From: CAMFLJ01 sp963702555
GTDB lineage: Bacteria; Actinomycetota; Acidimicrobiia; Acidimicrobiales; Acidimicrobilacustridaceae
Assembly: GCA_963702555.1 (NCBI GenBank)
Contig: CAVPCW010000010.1
Coordinates: forward strand, 186,001-250,000
Direction of reading: 5' to 3'
DNA: 64,000 nt
Shown here: in pieces, positions 26,072 to 34,081 of the stretch
Layout: every line of letters begins with the position of its first letter
Numbering within the stretch: position 1 is the first letter of the stretch
Program-made: the position numbers and the translations under genes
The notes under the pieces: model-generated
The model's database searches: none
What the model saw: only the letters and a program-made list of their open reading frames with translations
Told to the model about the DNA's origin: nothing

Positions 26072-27355
26072 ATGGCCGGCAGCTTCTGGATCGAGACGTT
26101 GGGCTGCCCCAAGAACCAGGTCGACTCCGACAAGCTCGTCGGCACGATGCTGGCCGACGGTCTCGTGCCCGCCGACAGCCCCGAGGGGGCCGACGTCGTC
26201 GTGGTCAACACCTGCGCCTTCGTCGAGGAGGCCCGCCAGGAGTCGATCGACACCATCTTGAACCTCGACGGCGCCCGGGCACCCGGTGCCCGCCTCGTGG
26301 TCACCGGCTGCATGGCGGAGCGCTACGGCGACGAGCTGGCCGAGGCCCTCCCCGAGGTCGACTCGGTCGCCGGCTTCGGCGTCCCCGTCACCCTCACGGC
26401 CAAGCCGTCGAAGGGTGGCGCCGAGCTGGTGCCCTCCCTCGACCTGCTCAACCTGCCCCGCCCGGCCTCCACCTCGCCGTGGGCCTACGTGAAGGTGGCC
26501 GAGGGCTGCGACCGCGCCTGCGGCTTCTGCGCGATCCCGTCGTTCCGGGGCAAGCAGCGCTCGCGCACCGTCGCCGACATCCTCGACGAGGTCGACGCCC
26601 TGCAGGCGCGGGAGATCGTGCTCGTCGCCCAGGACCTCGCCGCCTTCGGCCGCGACCAGGGCGTGGGGGAGCGGGCCATCGTCCCGCTGGTGGAGGCCGT
26701 CGCCGAGAGGGTCGACAGGGTCCGCCTCCTCTACCTCTACCCGTCCGACCTCACCGACCCGCTGATCGATGCCATCTGCGCCAGCGGCGTGCCCTACTTC
26801 GACCTCTCGCTCCAGCACGTGTCGGCCCCGTTGCTGCGGCGCATGAAGCGGTGGGGCGACGGTGCCCGCTTCCTCGAGCGCATGGCCGCCATCCGGGCCC
26901 GTGAGCCCGGTGCCGCCTTCCGGTCCAACTTCATCGTCGGCTACCCCGGTGAGACCGAGGACGACCACGACCAGCTCCTCGACTTCGTCGAGCAGGCCCG
27001 GCTCGACTGGTGCGGGTTCTTCGCCTTCTCCAAGGAGGACGGCACCTACGCCGCCGACCTCGATGGTCAGGTGCCCGAGGGCCTGATGCACGAGCGCCTC
27101 GCCGAGCTCCGCGAGCTGCAGGACCGCATCACCGCGGCCCGACGTGACGAACTGATCGGCTCGGTGGTCGAAGTCCTCGTGGACGCACCGGGCCAGGGCC
27201 GCACCTACCGCGAGGCCCCCGAGATCGACGGCATCGTGACCGTCCCCGACGACCTGCCCGTGGGCGCGTTCGTCGAGGTCCGGGTGGTCGACGCCCTCGG
27301 CCCCGACCTCGTCGCCGAGGCGCTGGCCCCTGCTCCGGCCGGAGCCGGGTCGTGA
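26072..27355 (+). CDS. rimO: Ribosomal protein S12 methylthiotransferase
   Basis: 427 aa radical-SAM methylthiotransferase that modifies the conserved Asp of S12. The N-terminal MTTase domain has WIETLGCPKNQVDSD, VNTCAFVEEAR and VVTGCMAERY; the radical-SAM cysteines are in CDRACGFC (residues about 146, 150, 153); a TRAM-like C-terminal domain ends the protein. CPKN and SFRGKQRSR distinguish RimO from MiaB, which is also present at 34.1 kb. The stop overlaps the pgsA-like start by four bases. Confidence 0.95.
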   Translation: MAGSFWIETLGCPKNQVDSDKLVGTMLADGLVPADSPEGADVVVVNTCAFVEEARQESIDTILNLDGARAPGARLVVTGCMAERYGDELAEALPEVDSVAGFGVPVTLTAKPSKGGAELVPSLDLLNLPRPASTSPWAYVKVAEGCDRACGFCAIPSFRGKQRSRTVADILDEVDALQAREIVLVAQDLAAFGRDQGVGERAIVPLVEAVAERVDRVRLLYLYPSDLTDPLIDAICASGVPYFDLSLQHVSAPLLRRMKRWGDGARFLERMAAIRAREPGAAFRSNFIVGYPGETEDDHDQLLDFVEQARLDWCGFFAFSKEDGTYAADLDGQVPEGLMHERLAELRELQDRITAARRDELIGSVVEVLVDAPGQGRTYREAPEIDGIVTVPDDLPVGAFVEVRVVDALGPDLVAEALAPAPAGAGS

Positions 27356-28032
27356 CCGACCTCAACGCCCCCGGCAACGTGCCCGACGACGCCGTGCCCG
27401 CGGGTGTCACGCCGCCGCCGGCGACGACGCCCTCCGAGGGTCTGGTGCCGGTCGAGCACGCGCCGGGCTACGGGCCCTCGGCCATCGCCACGCCCGCCAA
27501 CTTCGTCACCGTGATCCGCCTGCTGGTCTCGCCCCTGCTGTTCGCCATGATCAGCGACGAGCCGAGCGGCTGGCTGGTGTGGGGGTTCTTCTCCATCCTC
27601 GCCTTCACCGACGGCATCGACGGCTGGATCGCCCGCCGCTACGGCACCACCCGCTCCGGTGCCTTCCTCGACCCGCTGGCCGACAAGGTCCTCGTGCTGG
27701 GCTCGATGTTCGCCCTCGTGGCCGTCGGCCGGTTCCCGGTGTGGCCGGTGGCGATCATCGCCGTCCGCGAGATCTTCATCAGCCTCTACCGGGTCTACTG
27801 GGGCCGTCGGGGCCTGGCCGTTCCGGCCCGGAAGTCGGCCAAGTTCAAGACCCTCGTGCAGTCGCTCGCCGTGGGTGCGGTGCTGATGCCGCCGCTCACC
27901 GACATCACCTGGCTGGCCGACGGCCTCCTCTACTTCGGCACGTTCCTCGCTGTGCTCTCCGGTGTGCAGTACGTGGTCGACGGCAGCAAGGCCGCCACCA
28001 CGATGGGCGACCGCTCCGGCCTCGGCGGCTGA
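27352..28032 (+). CDS. pgsA: CDP-alcohol phosphotransferase, probable phosphatidylglycerophosphate synthase
   Basis: 226 aa membrane enzyme. The CDP-alcohol signature D-G-x2-A-R-x8-G-x3-D-x3-D is present in the stretch DGWIARRYGTTRSGAFLDPL with a final D (residues about 90-111). A proline-rich N-terminal extension of about 45 residues precedes the first helix (TPANFVTVIRLLVSPLLF). The rimO-pgsA(-cinA) order is classical in actinobacteria and supports phosphatidylglycerophosphate synthesis; phosphatidylinositol-type activity cannot be ruled out by eye. GTG 27352 lies in a GTGA overlap with rimO. Confidence 0.88.
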   Translation: MTDLNAPGNVPDDAVPAGVTPPPATTPSEGLVPVEHAPGYGPSAIATPANFVTVIRLLVSPLLFAMISDEPSGWLVWGFFSILAFTDGIDGWIARRYGTTRSGAFLDPLADKVLVLGSMFALVAVGRFPVWPVAIIAVREIFISLYRVYWGRRGLAVPARKSAKFKTLVQSLAVGAVLMPPLTDITWLADGLLYFGTFLAVLSGVQYVVDGSKAATTMGDRSGLGG

Positions 28033-28054
28033 CCTGACGGCCGTCGCCGCCTCC

Positions 28055-28060
28055 TAGGAT
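28055..28060 (+). promoter_or_regulatory. -10 box of the ltrA-like gene (leaderless type)
   Basis: TAGGAT ends 8 bases before GTG 28069, without a Shine-Dalgarno sequence. Confidence 0.5.
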
Positions 28061-28068
28061 CGGCGGCC

Positions 28069-29307
28069 GTGGCGATCGACGACCCCACCCCCGCGGGCCA
28101 GGTGTCATCCGCGCGTTCGGCCGACGCCGCCCCGACGCGTCGTCCCGGCCTGCCGCCGATGCCGAGCGTGCACGGCGAGGCACCCACCGTCGGGTTCCTC
28201 GAGCTCTTCTACGACCTCGTCTTCGTCGCCTCGACGATGGTGCTCTCGAACGCCTTCTCCGAGCGCCTCACGTGGTCCTGGGCCGGGGTGTGCGCGGTCG
28301 TGTTCGCCCTGGTGTGGTTGCTGTGGTTCCACACCACCCTGCTGATGAACGTCGAGCGTCGCGACGACTTCGGGCACCGCACCCTGGTGCTCGTCCAGAT
28401 GTTCCTCATCGCCATGACGACCCTGGCGTTCGTCGACCGCAACTACACGGCCACCGACTACCTCGGCGGCACCTACGGCGCCGCGGTGGTCGTGGTCGGG
28501 CTCATGTACCACCGGGTCCACAAGCGCTCCGACGACGTCGCCGAGTGGGCTCGCCTGCGCCGCAACCGCCTGCTGCTCGCCGGCGGGCTGATGCTGATCA
28601 ACAGCTTCACCGACGACTGGGTCGACAACATCGTCTTCATCGTCGCCATCGTGATCCTGGTGACGCCCACCCGCTTCGGCCCGGTGAAGCGGGCACCGCT
28701 CCCACGGGTCGACGTCCACCACCTCACCGAGCGGGCCGCGCTGCTCACCCTGATCATGTGCGGCGAGGCCTTCGTGAAGGTCTCACTGGTCGTGTCGGGT
28801 GCGCTGGAGCGGACCGACGTCACCGCCATCGTGGTCGAGTTCGTGGTGGTGTTCGCCCTCTTCTGGACCTACTTCGACGACGTCCCCCTGGCCCGGGTGC
28901 GCCAGGGCAAGGCCACCGCCGAGCTGTGGATGCTCGCCCACCTGCCCCTGCAGCTCGGCATCGTGGCGATGGCCGTCGGCATGTCGAAGTTCCTCCAGGT
29001 CCAGGACCACGTGTACTACGAGGCGATCATCATCCTCTCGGTCGCCTTCGCCATGATCTACGGAGGCCTGGCCGCCATCGGCCTGCTCGGCGACCGCCAC
29101 CCCTACCGGCCTCTGCTGGTGCTGCGGCTGGCGACGGCGGGGCTGGCCGTGGCGGTGGGCTCGCTGTTCTGGAACCGGGGCTGGGAGCCGTCGCCGTTCC
29201 TCGCCATCCTCGCCGTGCTGGCGGTGGGCCACGCGGTCATCGCCTACCGGCTGCGCCTGGGCACCACGGTCGCTCCGGGCGAGCCGCTCACCGCCGCCCC
29301 GCAGTAG
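28069..29307 (+). CDS. Low temperature requirement protein A (LtrA) family membrane protein
   Basis: 412 aa with about ten hydrophobic helices. The family signature ELFYDLVFVASTMVLSN near residue 45 is intact, as is the later LIMCGEAFVKVSL. LtrA was named from a cold-growth phenotype in Listeria; the biochemical role is unknown. It sits between pgsA and cinA, which are usually neighbours, so it may be an insertion in that order. GTG 28069 fits the -10 box just upstream. Confidence 0.9.
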   Translation: MAIDDPTPAGQVSSARSADAAPTRRPGLPPMPSVHGEAPTVGFLELFYDLVFVASTMVLSNAFSERLTWSWAGVCAVVFALVWLLWFHTTLLMNVERRDDFGHRTLVLVQMFLIAMTTLAFVDRNYTATDYLGGTYGAAVVVVGLMYHRVHKRSDDVAEWARLRRNRLLLAGGLMLINSFTDDWVDNIVFIVAIVILVTPTRFGPVKRAPLPRVDVHHLTERAALLTLIMCGEAFVKVSLVVSGALERTDVTAIVVEFVVVFALFWTYFDDVPLARVRQGKATAELWMLAHLPLQLGIVAMAVGMSKFLQVQDHVYYEAIIILSVAFAMIYGGLAAIGLLGDRHPYRPLLVLRLATAGLAVAVGSLFWNRGWEPSPFLAILAVLAVGHAVIAYRLRLGTTVAPGEPLTAAPQ

Positions 29308-29355
29308 GTTTCCCCGGGTCGTCGGCCAGGGGGCCGCACGCGTCTGGAGGCTGGG

Positions 29356-30591
29356 GTGAACTGCGAAGTCGTCGCCGTCGGGACCGAACTGCTGCTCGGG
29401 CAGATCGTCGACACCAACTCGTCGTGGATCGGTGAGCAGCTCGCCATGGCGGGCATCGACTCGTTCTTCCAGACGAAGGTCGGCGACAACTGGGAGCGCA
29501 TCAAGGGCGCCCTCGAGCTGGCGCTCTCCCGCAGCGACGCGGTGATCGTGTGCGGCGGCCTCGGCCCGACCCAGGACGACATCACCCGCGACGTCATCGC
29601 CGACCTCATGGGCGTGCCTCTCGAGGAGGACCCCGAGGTCATCGAGAAGCTGATGCAGGTGTTCGGCAGCCGTGGCCGGGACATGCCGAAGAACAACCTC
29701 CGCCAGGCCCTCGTGCCCGTCGGCGCGTCGCGCATCGCCCAGCAGCCCGGCACCGCCCCCGGCCTCGTCTGCCCGGTCGGTGACAAGGTGATCTTCGCCG
29801 TGCCGGGCGTGCCGTGGGAGATGCAGGAGATGGTGTCGGGCACGGTCATCCCCGAGCTGCGCCGACTCGCAGGCGACACCGGCGTGATCCGCAGCCGCAC
29901 CCTGCGCACCTGGGGCCACTCCGAGTCCGGCATCGCCGAGATGCTCGGCGACCGCCTCGACCACCTCGACGGCACCGGCGCCGCCACCATCGCCTTCCTC
30001 GCCAGCGGCATCGAGGGCCTGAAGGTCCGCATCACCGCCAAGGCCCCGACCGAGGAGGAGGTGCAGGCCGTGCTGGCGGCCGAGGTCGACGAGGTCGCCT
30101 CGATCCTCGCCGACTACACGTTCAGCACCGACGACGAGTCGATGGAGACCGTCGTGCTCGACCTGCTGCGCCAGCAGGGCCTCACCATGGGCACCGCCGA
30201 GTCGCTCACCGGCGGGCTCATCGCCTCCCGACTCACGTCGGTGCCCGGTGCCAGCGACGTCTTCCGCGGTGGCGTCGTGTCCTACGCCAGCGAGGTCAAG
30301 CACGACGTGCTCGGCGTGCCCGAGGGCCCGGTCGTCACCGAGGAGGCCGCCGCCGCCATGTCCGAGGGCGCGTGCCGCGTGCTCGGGTGCGACGTCGGCC
30401 TCGCCGTCACCGGCGTGGCCGGCCCCGCCGAGCAGGAAGGCGTCGCTGTCGGCACGGTGTTCTTCGCCACCACGGTCGACGGCGTCACCGAGACCGGCAT
30501 GATCCGCTTCCCGTTCGACCGGGAGCGCACCGTGCAGTTCACGGTGATCACCGTGCTGTCGAACCTGCGCCGGCGCCTGATCGCCCGCTAG
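29356..30591 (+). CDS. cinA: CinA family protein (competence/damage-inducible, NMN deamidase domain)
   Basis: 411 aa with both domains. The N-terminal MoaB/COG1058 domain reads EVVAVGTELLLGQIVDTN, CGGLGPTQDDITRD and FAVPGVPWEMQEM. The C-terminal CinA amidase domain reads GTAESLTGGLIASRLTSVPGASDVFRGG and GVAGPAEQEG. Full-length CinA converts NMN and clears ADP-ribose (family knowledge). GTG 29356 has TGGAGG five bases upstream; TAGGTT at 29305-29310 is a possible -10. Its TAG stop shares two bases with the stop of convergent thpR (CTAG). Confidence 0.94.
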   Translation: MNCEVVAVGTELLLGQIVDTNSSWIGEQLAMAGIDSFFQTKVGDNWERIKGALELALSRSDAVIVCGGLGPTQDDITRDVIADLMGVPLEEDPEVIEKLMQVFGSRGRDMPKNNLRQALVPVGASRIAQQPGTAPGLVCPVGDKVIFAVPGVPWEMQEMVSGTVIPELRRLAGDTGVIRSRTLRTWGHSESGIAEMLGDRLDHLDGTGAATIAFLASGIEGLKVRITAKAPTEEEVQAVLAAEVDEVASILADYTFSTDDESMETVVLDLLRQQGLTMGTAESLTGGLIASRLTSVPGASDVFRGGVVSYASEVKHDVLGVPEGPVVTEEAAAAMSEGACRVLGCDVGLAVTGVAGPAEQEGVAVGTVFFATTVDGVTETGMIRFPFDRERTVQFTVITVLSNLRRRLIAR

Positions 30592-31124
30592 TCGGAGAGG
30601 CGCTCACGGCGGCCGCCGGTGGGCCGCAGGGCCACCCGGTGGACGGGCTCGTGCACCGCCCCGGCGGGCCCGAGGGTCGAGCGCACCAGCACGACCTCGT
30701 CGACGTCGAAGCCGAGGTCGACGGCCCGGCCGGTGACGCCGCACGCCGCCCGGTCCTTCAGCCGGGCGAGGGTGAGGTGACCGACGAAGGGGCGGTCGGG
30801 TGGCTCGCCGACCTCGGCGGTCGTGGCCCGCACCGCGTCGGCGAGCTCGTCGAGGCCGCTGACCGGCAGGCACACGACGCTGCGCCCGAGCCGGCTGACC
30901 CGTGGGCCCAGGCGCGCCGCGGTGGCCGACGCGTCGAGGCGGTCGAGGGCGGCGACCAGGGCGGCCTCGTCGGCGGTGTCGACCTCGCCGACGAAGCGCA
31001 GCGTGACGTGCCACTGGTGCGCCGGCACCCAGCGCACCCCCGGTTCGTCGGGGCGGGGGAGCCGGGCGGCCAGCAGGTCGCGGACGGCGTCGGGGACGGG
31101 GGCGGCGACGAAGAGCCGGCTCAC
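30588..31124 (-). CDS. thpR: RNA 2',3'-cyclic phosphodiesterase (2H family)
   Basis: 178 aa. Both HxT motifs of the 2H superfamily are present: HVTLRF near residue 39 and HLTLAR near 117. These hold the two catalytic histidines that open 2',3'-cyclic phosphates. Opening residues SRLFVAAPVP and PVRWVPAHQWH-type context are typical. GTG 31124 was chosen for this opening; it follows msrB by 14 bases, so the two probably form an operon. Convergent with cinA. Confidence 0.9.
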   Translation of the reverse strand: MSRLFVAAPVPDAVRDLLAARLPRPDEPGVRWVPAHQWHVTLRFVGEVDTADEAALVAALDRLDASATAARLGPRVSRLGRSVVCLPVSGLDELADAVRATTAEVGEPPDRPFVGHLTLARLKDRAACGVTGRAVDLGFDVDEVVLVRSTLGPAGAVHEPVHRVALRPTGGRRERLSD

Positions 31125-31138
31125 CGCGACGGCCGGGC

Positions 31139-31564
31139 CTAGGAGCCGGAGCCCTCGTCGGCGTCGGTGTCGAGCCGCAGCGACGCCGAGTTCATGCAGT
31201 AGCGCAGACCGGTGGGCTGGGGGCCGTCGTCGAAGACGTGGCCGAGGTGGGCGCCGCAGGTGGCGCAGACGGCCTCGGTGCGGACCATGCCGTGGGAGCT
31301 GTCGGTGCGGGTCTCGACCGCTCCGTCGTCGAGGGCCGTCCAGAAGCTGGGCCACCCCGAGCCCGACTCGTACTTGGTGTCGGAGGAGAACAGCGGGGTG
31401 TCGCAGACGATGCAGTGGAACGTGCCGTCGTCGTGGTTGTCCCAGTAGGTGCCGGTGAAGGCCCGCTCGGTGCCGCCCTTCTGGGTGACCTCGAACTGCA
31501 GCGGGGTGAGTCGCTCGCGCAGCAGGGCCTCACGCTCGGCGGGGTCGGTGGGAAGGTCGGTCAT
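31139..31564 (-). CDS. msrB: Peptide-methionine (R)-S-oxide reductase
   Basis: 141 aa. Reduces the R form of methionine sulfoxide in proteins. Zinc cysteines CIVC and CATC, the core HxxY-GSGWPSFW block (YESGSGWPSFW) and GHVFDDGP lead to the catalytic cysteine in RYCMNSASL. ATG 31564 has GAGGT a few bases upstream and was preferred over an in-frame ATG 15 bases earlier. First gene of an msrB-thpR unit, divergent from recA. Confidence 0.95.
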   Translation of the reverse strand: MTDLPTDPAEREALLRERLTPLQFEVTQKGGTERAFTGTYWDNHDDGTFHCIVCDTPLFSSDTKYESGSGWPSFWTALDDGAVETRTDSSHGMVRTEAVCATCGAHLGHVFDDGPQPTGLRYCMNSASLRLDTDADEGSGS

Positions 31565-31649
31565 GGGGGCACCTCGCAACGCTCGGGGCGGCCCGGCGCC
31601 GCCGCCGGGACGAGGCTATCGGCGTGCTCGCGCCAACCCCCGGAGATGC

Positions 31650-31679
31650 TTGCATCGAACAGCGGTTCGAAGTTACAGT
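31650..31679 (+). promoter_or_regulatory. recA promoter with SOS (LexA) box in the spacer
   Basis: -35 TTGCAT (31650-31655) and -10 TACAGT (31674-31679) flank the perfect palindrome TCGAACAGCGGTTCGA (31655-31670). This matches the GAAC-N4-GTTC core of actinobacterial LexA boxes. LexA bound here would cover the promoter spacer, so recA should be SOS-inducible. Confidence 0.75.
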
Positions 31680-31738
31680 CGTGTCGTTCCCAACGGGAAG
31701 CAGATGGTTCGCACCCGGCACGGCCGCTCCACCGGCCG

Positions 31739-31770
31739 CTGTCACACCCCCTTCGTAGGGTGATCCACAT
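31739..31770 (+). promoter_or_regulatory. Second recA promoter, damage-type element shared with the LysM gene
   Basis: TGTCACAC, eight bases, then TAGGGT. The TGTCR start, the 8-bp gap and the TANNNT -10 match the layout of LexA-independent damage promoters of actinobacteria (RecA-NDp type, controlled by PafBC). A 32-bp stretch here is identical at 28 positions to one at 51200-51231. Confidence 0.6.
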
Positions 31771-31901
31771 CGCCGGAGCATCCCGCCCCGGCCCTGCAGT
31801 CCGCCACCTCAACCGGCCGCCCGGCCGGCGCAGGTCCCGGAGGAAGAGAGATCTGGGACATGCGAGAACGAGACGACGTACGAGACCACAAGGAGACACC
31901 G

Positions 31902-32966
31902 GTGGAGCGAGACAAGGCACTCGACATGGCCCTCGGCCAGATCGAGAAGCAGTTCGGCAAGGGCTCGGTCATGAAGATGGGCGAGAAGACCACGATGGGG
32001 ATCGAGACGGTTCCCACGGGGGCGCTCGCCCTCGACCTGGCCCTCGGCGTCGGCGGCCTGCCCCGCGGCCGCGTCGTCGAGGTGTACGGCCCCGAGTCCT
32101 CGGGCAAGTCCACCCTCGCCATGCACGTGGTCGCCGAGGCCCAGCGCAACGGCGGCATCTGTGCCTACATCGACGCCGAGCACGCGATGGACCCGGTCTA
32201 CGCCAAGGCCATCGGCGTCGACATCGACGAGCTGCTCATCTCCCAGCCCGACACGGGCGAGCAGGCCCTCGAGATCACCGACATGCTCGTGCGCTCCGGT
32301 GCGCTCGACGTCATCGTCATCGACTCCGTGGCGGCCCTCACACCCCGCGCCGAGATCGAGGGCGAGATGGGCGACAGCCACGTCGGCCTCCAGGCCCGCC
32401 TCATGAGCCAGGCCCTGCGCAAGCTCACCGCCAACCTGAACAAGTCGAACACCATCTGCCTGTTCATCAACCAGCTCCGCGAGAAGATCGGCGTGATGTT
32501 CGGCTCCCCGGAGACCACCCCGGGCGGTCGGGCGCTGAAGTTCTACTCGTCGGTCCGCCTCGACATCCGCCGCATCGAGTCCATCAAGGACGGCGTGGAG
32601 GTCGTGGGCAACCGCACCCGGGTCAAGGTCGTCAAGAACAAGGTGGCCCCGCCCTTCAAGCAGTGCGAGTTCGACATCATGTACGGCAAGGGCATCAGCC
32701 GTGAGGGCTCGCTGCTCGACATCGGCGTCGATCTCGGCCTCGTGAAGAAGTCGGGTGCCTGGTACACCTACGACGGCGAGCAGCTCGGGCAGGGTCGGGA
32801 GAACGCCAAGACGTTCCTCACCGAGAACCCCGAGATCATGGTGGAGATCTCCGAGCGGATCCTCGCCCAGGTCGGCATCGGCGTCGACCCCGACGCCGAC
32901 GAGGTCGACCTCACCGCCGACGACATCATGTCGGCCGAGCACGACGTGCCGATCTCGCTCGACTGA
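31902..32966 (+). CDS. recA: Recombinase RecA
   Basis: 354 aa. Forms filaments on single-stranded DNA, drives strand exchange and triggers LexA self-cleavage. Walker A GPESSGKST is at residues about 63-71; VIVIDSVAALTP (Walker B), loop L1 region GEMGDSHVGLQARLMSQALRK and the L2 segment NQLREKIGVMFGSPETTPGGRALKFY are intact, with no intein. GTG 31902 is preceded by AAGGAG at 31890-31895 with 6-nt spacing. A strong hairpin follows the gene; recX is not adjacent, unlike many actinobacteria. Confidence 0.97.
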   Translation: MERDKALDMALGQIEKQFGKGSVMKMGEKTTMGIETVPTGALALDLALGVGGLPRGRVVEVYGPESSGKSTLAMHVVAEAQRNGGICAYIDAEHAMDPVYAKAIGVDIDELLISQPDTGEQALEITDMLVRSGALDVIVIDSVAALTPRAEIEGEMGDSHVGLQARLMSQALRKLTANLNKSNTICLFINQLREKIGVMFGSPETTPGGRALKFYSSVRLDIRRIESIKDGVEVVGNRTRVKVVKNKVAPPFKQCEFDIMYGKGISREGSLLDIGVDLGLVKKSGAWYTYDGEQLGQGRENAKTFLTENPEIMVEISERILAQVGIGVDPDADEVDLTADDIMSAEHDVPISLD

Positions 32967-32991
32967 CGCACCTCGGCACGCTGCAGCACCC

Positions 32992-33029
32992 GACGATCCC
33001 GGGGCCTCCGGCCAGGCCCCGGGATCGTC
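32992..33029 (+). terminator. recA terminator hairpin
   Basis: A perfect 16-bp stem (GACGATCCCGGGGCCT and complement) with a 6-nt loop begins 25 bases after the recA stop. Confidence 0.8.
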
Positions 33030-33054
33030 CGCGTCCGGGCTCGGCTACGGCCCC

Positions 33055-33060
33055 TAGCGT
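33055..33060 (+). promoter_or_regulatory. -10 box of the alpha/beta-hydrolase lipoprotein gene
   Basis: TAGCGT ends 6 bases before ATG 33067; no Shine-Dalgarno sequence. Confidence 0.5.
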
Positions 33061-33066
33061 GGCCGG

Positions 33067-34011
33067 ATGAGCAGAGGTCCCCGGGCGCGAGCCCTCTTCG
33101 TGGCGGTGTCGGTGGTTCTGCTGGCAGCAGCGTGTGGTGGAGCGACCACCGGCGCATCGTCGTCGACCGCCCTCGCGCCCCTCGTGTGCGGCACCGAGTC
33201 CACCTTCACCTACGAGACCATCCCCGGGGTCGACCCGAACCTCACCAGCGTCGACGTCTACACGCCGCCGGCGGTCGACGGTTCGTGCGCCGGCCGACCG
33301 CTGGTCGTGTGGGTCCACGGCGGGGGCTGGGCCGGCGGCGACAAGTCCGAGTTCATGGAGTACAAGATCCCGCTGTTCGCCGGAGCCGGGTTCGTCTTCG
33401 CCAGCGTCAACTACCGCCTCACCGACACGGCCCTGACCCCACCATCGCCGCAGTACCCGGTGCACGACGACGACACGGCCGCGTCGATCGCGTGGCTGAT
33501 CGACAACGCCGCCGCGCTCGGTGTCGATCCGTCGCACGTGGCGGTGCTCGGTCACAGCGCCGGGGGCGGCATCACGGCCGCCGTCACCACCGACGACCGC
33601 TACCTCGGCGCCCACGGTGTGGAGCTCGACGCGGTGTCCTGCGCGGGGTCGATGGACGGTGAGGGCTACGACATCACCGCCGGGGCCACGGCGTCGCCCC
33701 CCGAATGGCAGCCGACCTACACCAACGCCTTCGGCACCGATCCCTCGGTCTGGGCCGAGGCCTCGCCGATCAACCACGTCGCCGCCGACAAAGGGATCCC
33801 CGCCTATTTCATCGCCGCTCGCGGCATCGACTGGCGCCTCGACCAGCACATCGCCTTCATCGCGGCCCTCGATGAGGCGGGCGTCCCGGTGACGGTCCTC
33901 GACTCCCGAGCCCTCGAGCACGCGGACCTCACCACGCTGGTCGGTGACCCAGCCGACACGATCGTGACCCCTGCGCTGATGGCGTTCCTCGCCGGGTGCT
34001 TCGCCCCCTGA
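33067..34011 (+). CDS. Secreted alpha/beta-hydrolase lipoprotein (BD-FAE/esterase type)
   Basis: 314 aa. Signal peptide with lipobox LLAAAC, then an esterase domain. The oxyanion HGGG motif (WVHGGGWAGGDK), NYRL, and the nucleophile elbow GHSAGG (residues about 160-165) are intact; the likely catalytic His is in EHADL near the C-terminus. It should hydrolyse small or acylated substrates outside the membrane. It lies between recA and miaB with its own promoter. Confidence 0.85.
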   Translation: MSRGPRARALFVAVSVVLLAAACGGATTGASSSTALAPLVCGTESTFTYETIPGVDPNLTSVDVYTPPAVDGSCAGRPLVVWVHGGGWAGGDKSEFMEYKIPLFAGAGFVFASVNYRLTDTALTPPSPQYPVHDDDTAASIAWLIDNAAALGVDPSHVAVLGHSAGGGITAAVTTDDRYLGAHGVELDAVSCAGSMDGEGYDITAGATASPPEWQPTYTNAFGTDPSVWAEASPINHVAADKGIPAYFIAARGIDWRLDQHIAFIAALDEAGVPVTVLDSRALEHADLTTLVGDPADTIVTPALMAFLAGCFAP

Positions 34012-34069
34012 CCAGGATCGGGCCCGGTCACCGCCCACCGAGGCCGACGGGGGCCGTGACGAGGGCCGG

Positions 34070-34075
34070 TAGCCT
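34070..34075 (+). promoter_or_regulatory. -10 box of miaB (leaderless type)
   Basis: TAGCCT ends 6 bases before GTG 34082; no Shine-Dalgarno sequence. Confidence 0.5.
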
Positions 34076-34081
34076 TTCGCC

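Larger units (their letters stand above)
31565..31901 (+). promoter_or_regulatory. recA upstream region (no gene)
   Basis: A 337-bp gap between divergent msrB and recA. It holds a LexA-type promoter (31650-31679), a second damage-type promoter element (31739-31770) and a leader of roughly 130 bases. An in-frame ATG at 31860 could extend recA by 14 codons, but the sequence there does not resemble RecA. No other coding signal was seen. Confidence 0.6.

Noticed and set aside
31860..31901. Longer RecA beginning at ATG 31860
   Set aside because: The extra 14 residues do not resemble RecA, and GTG 31902 has an ideal AAGGAG at 6-nt spacing.
31902..32966. Intein in recA or in nrdJ
   Set aside because: RecA is collinear with the family and the nrdJ breaks are single bases, not insertions of coding length.
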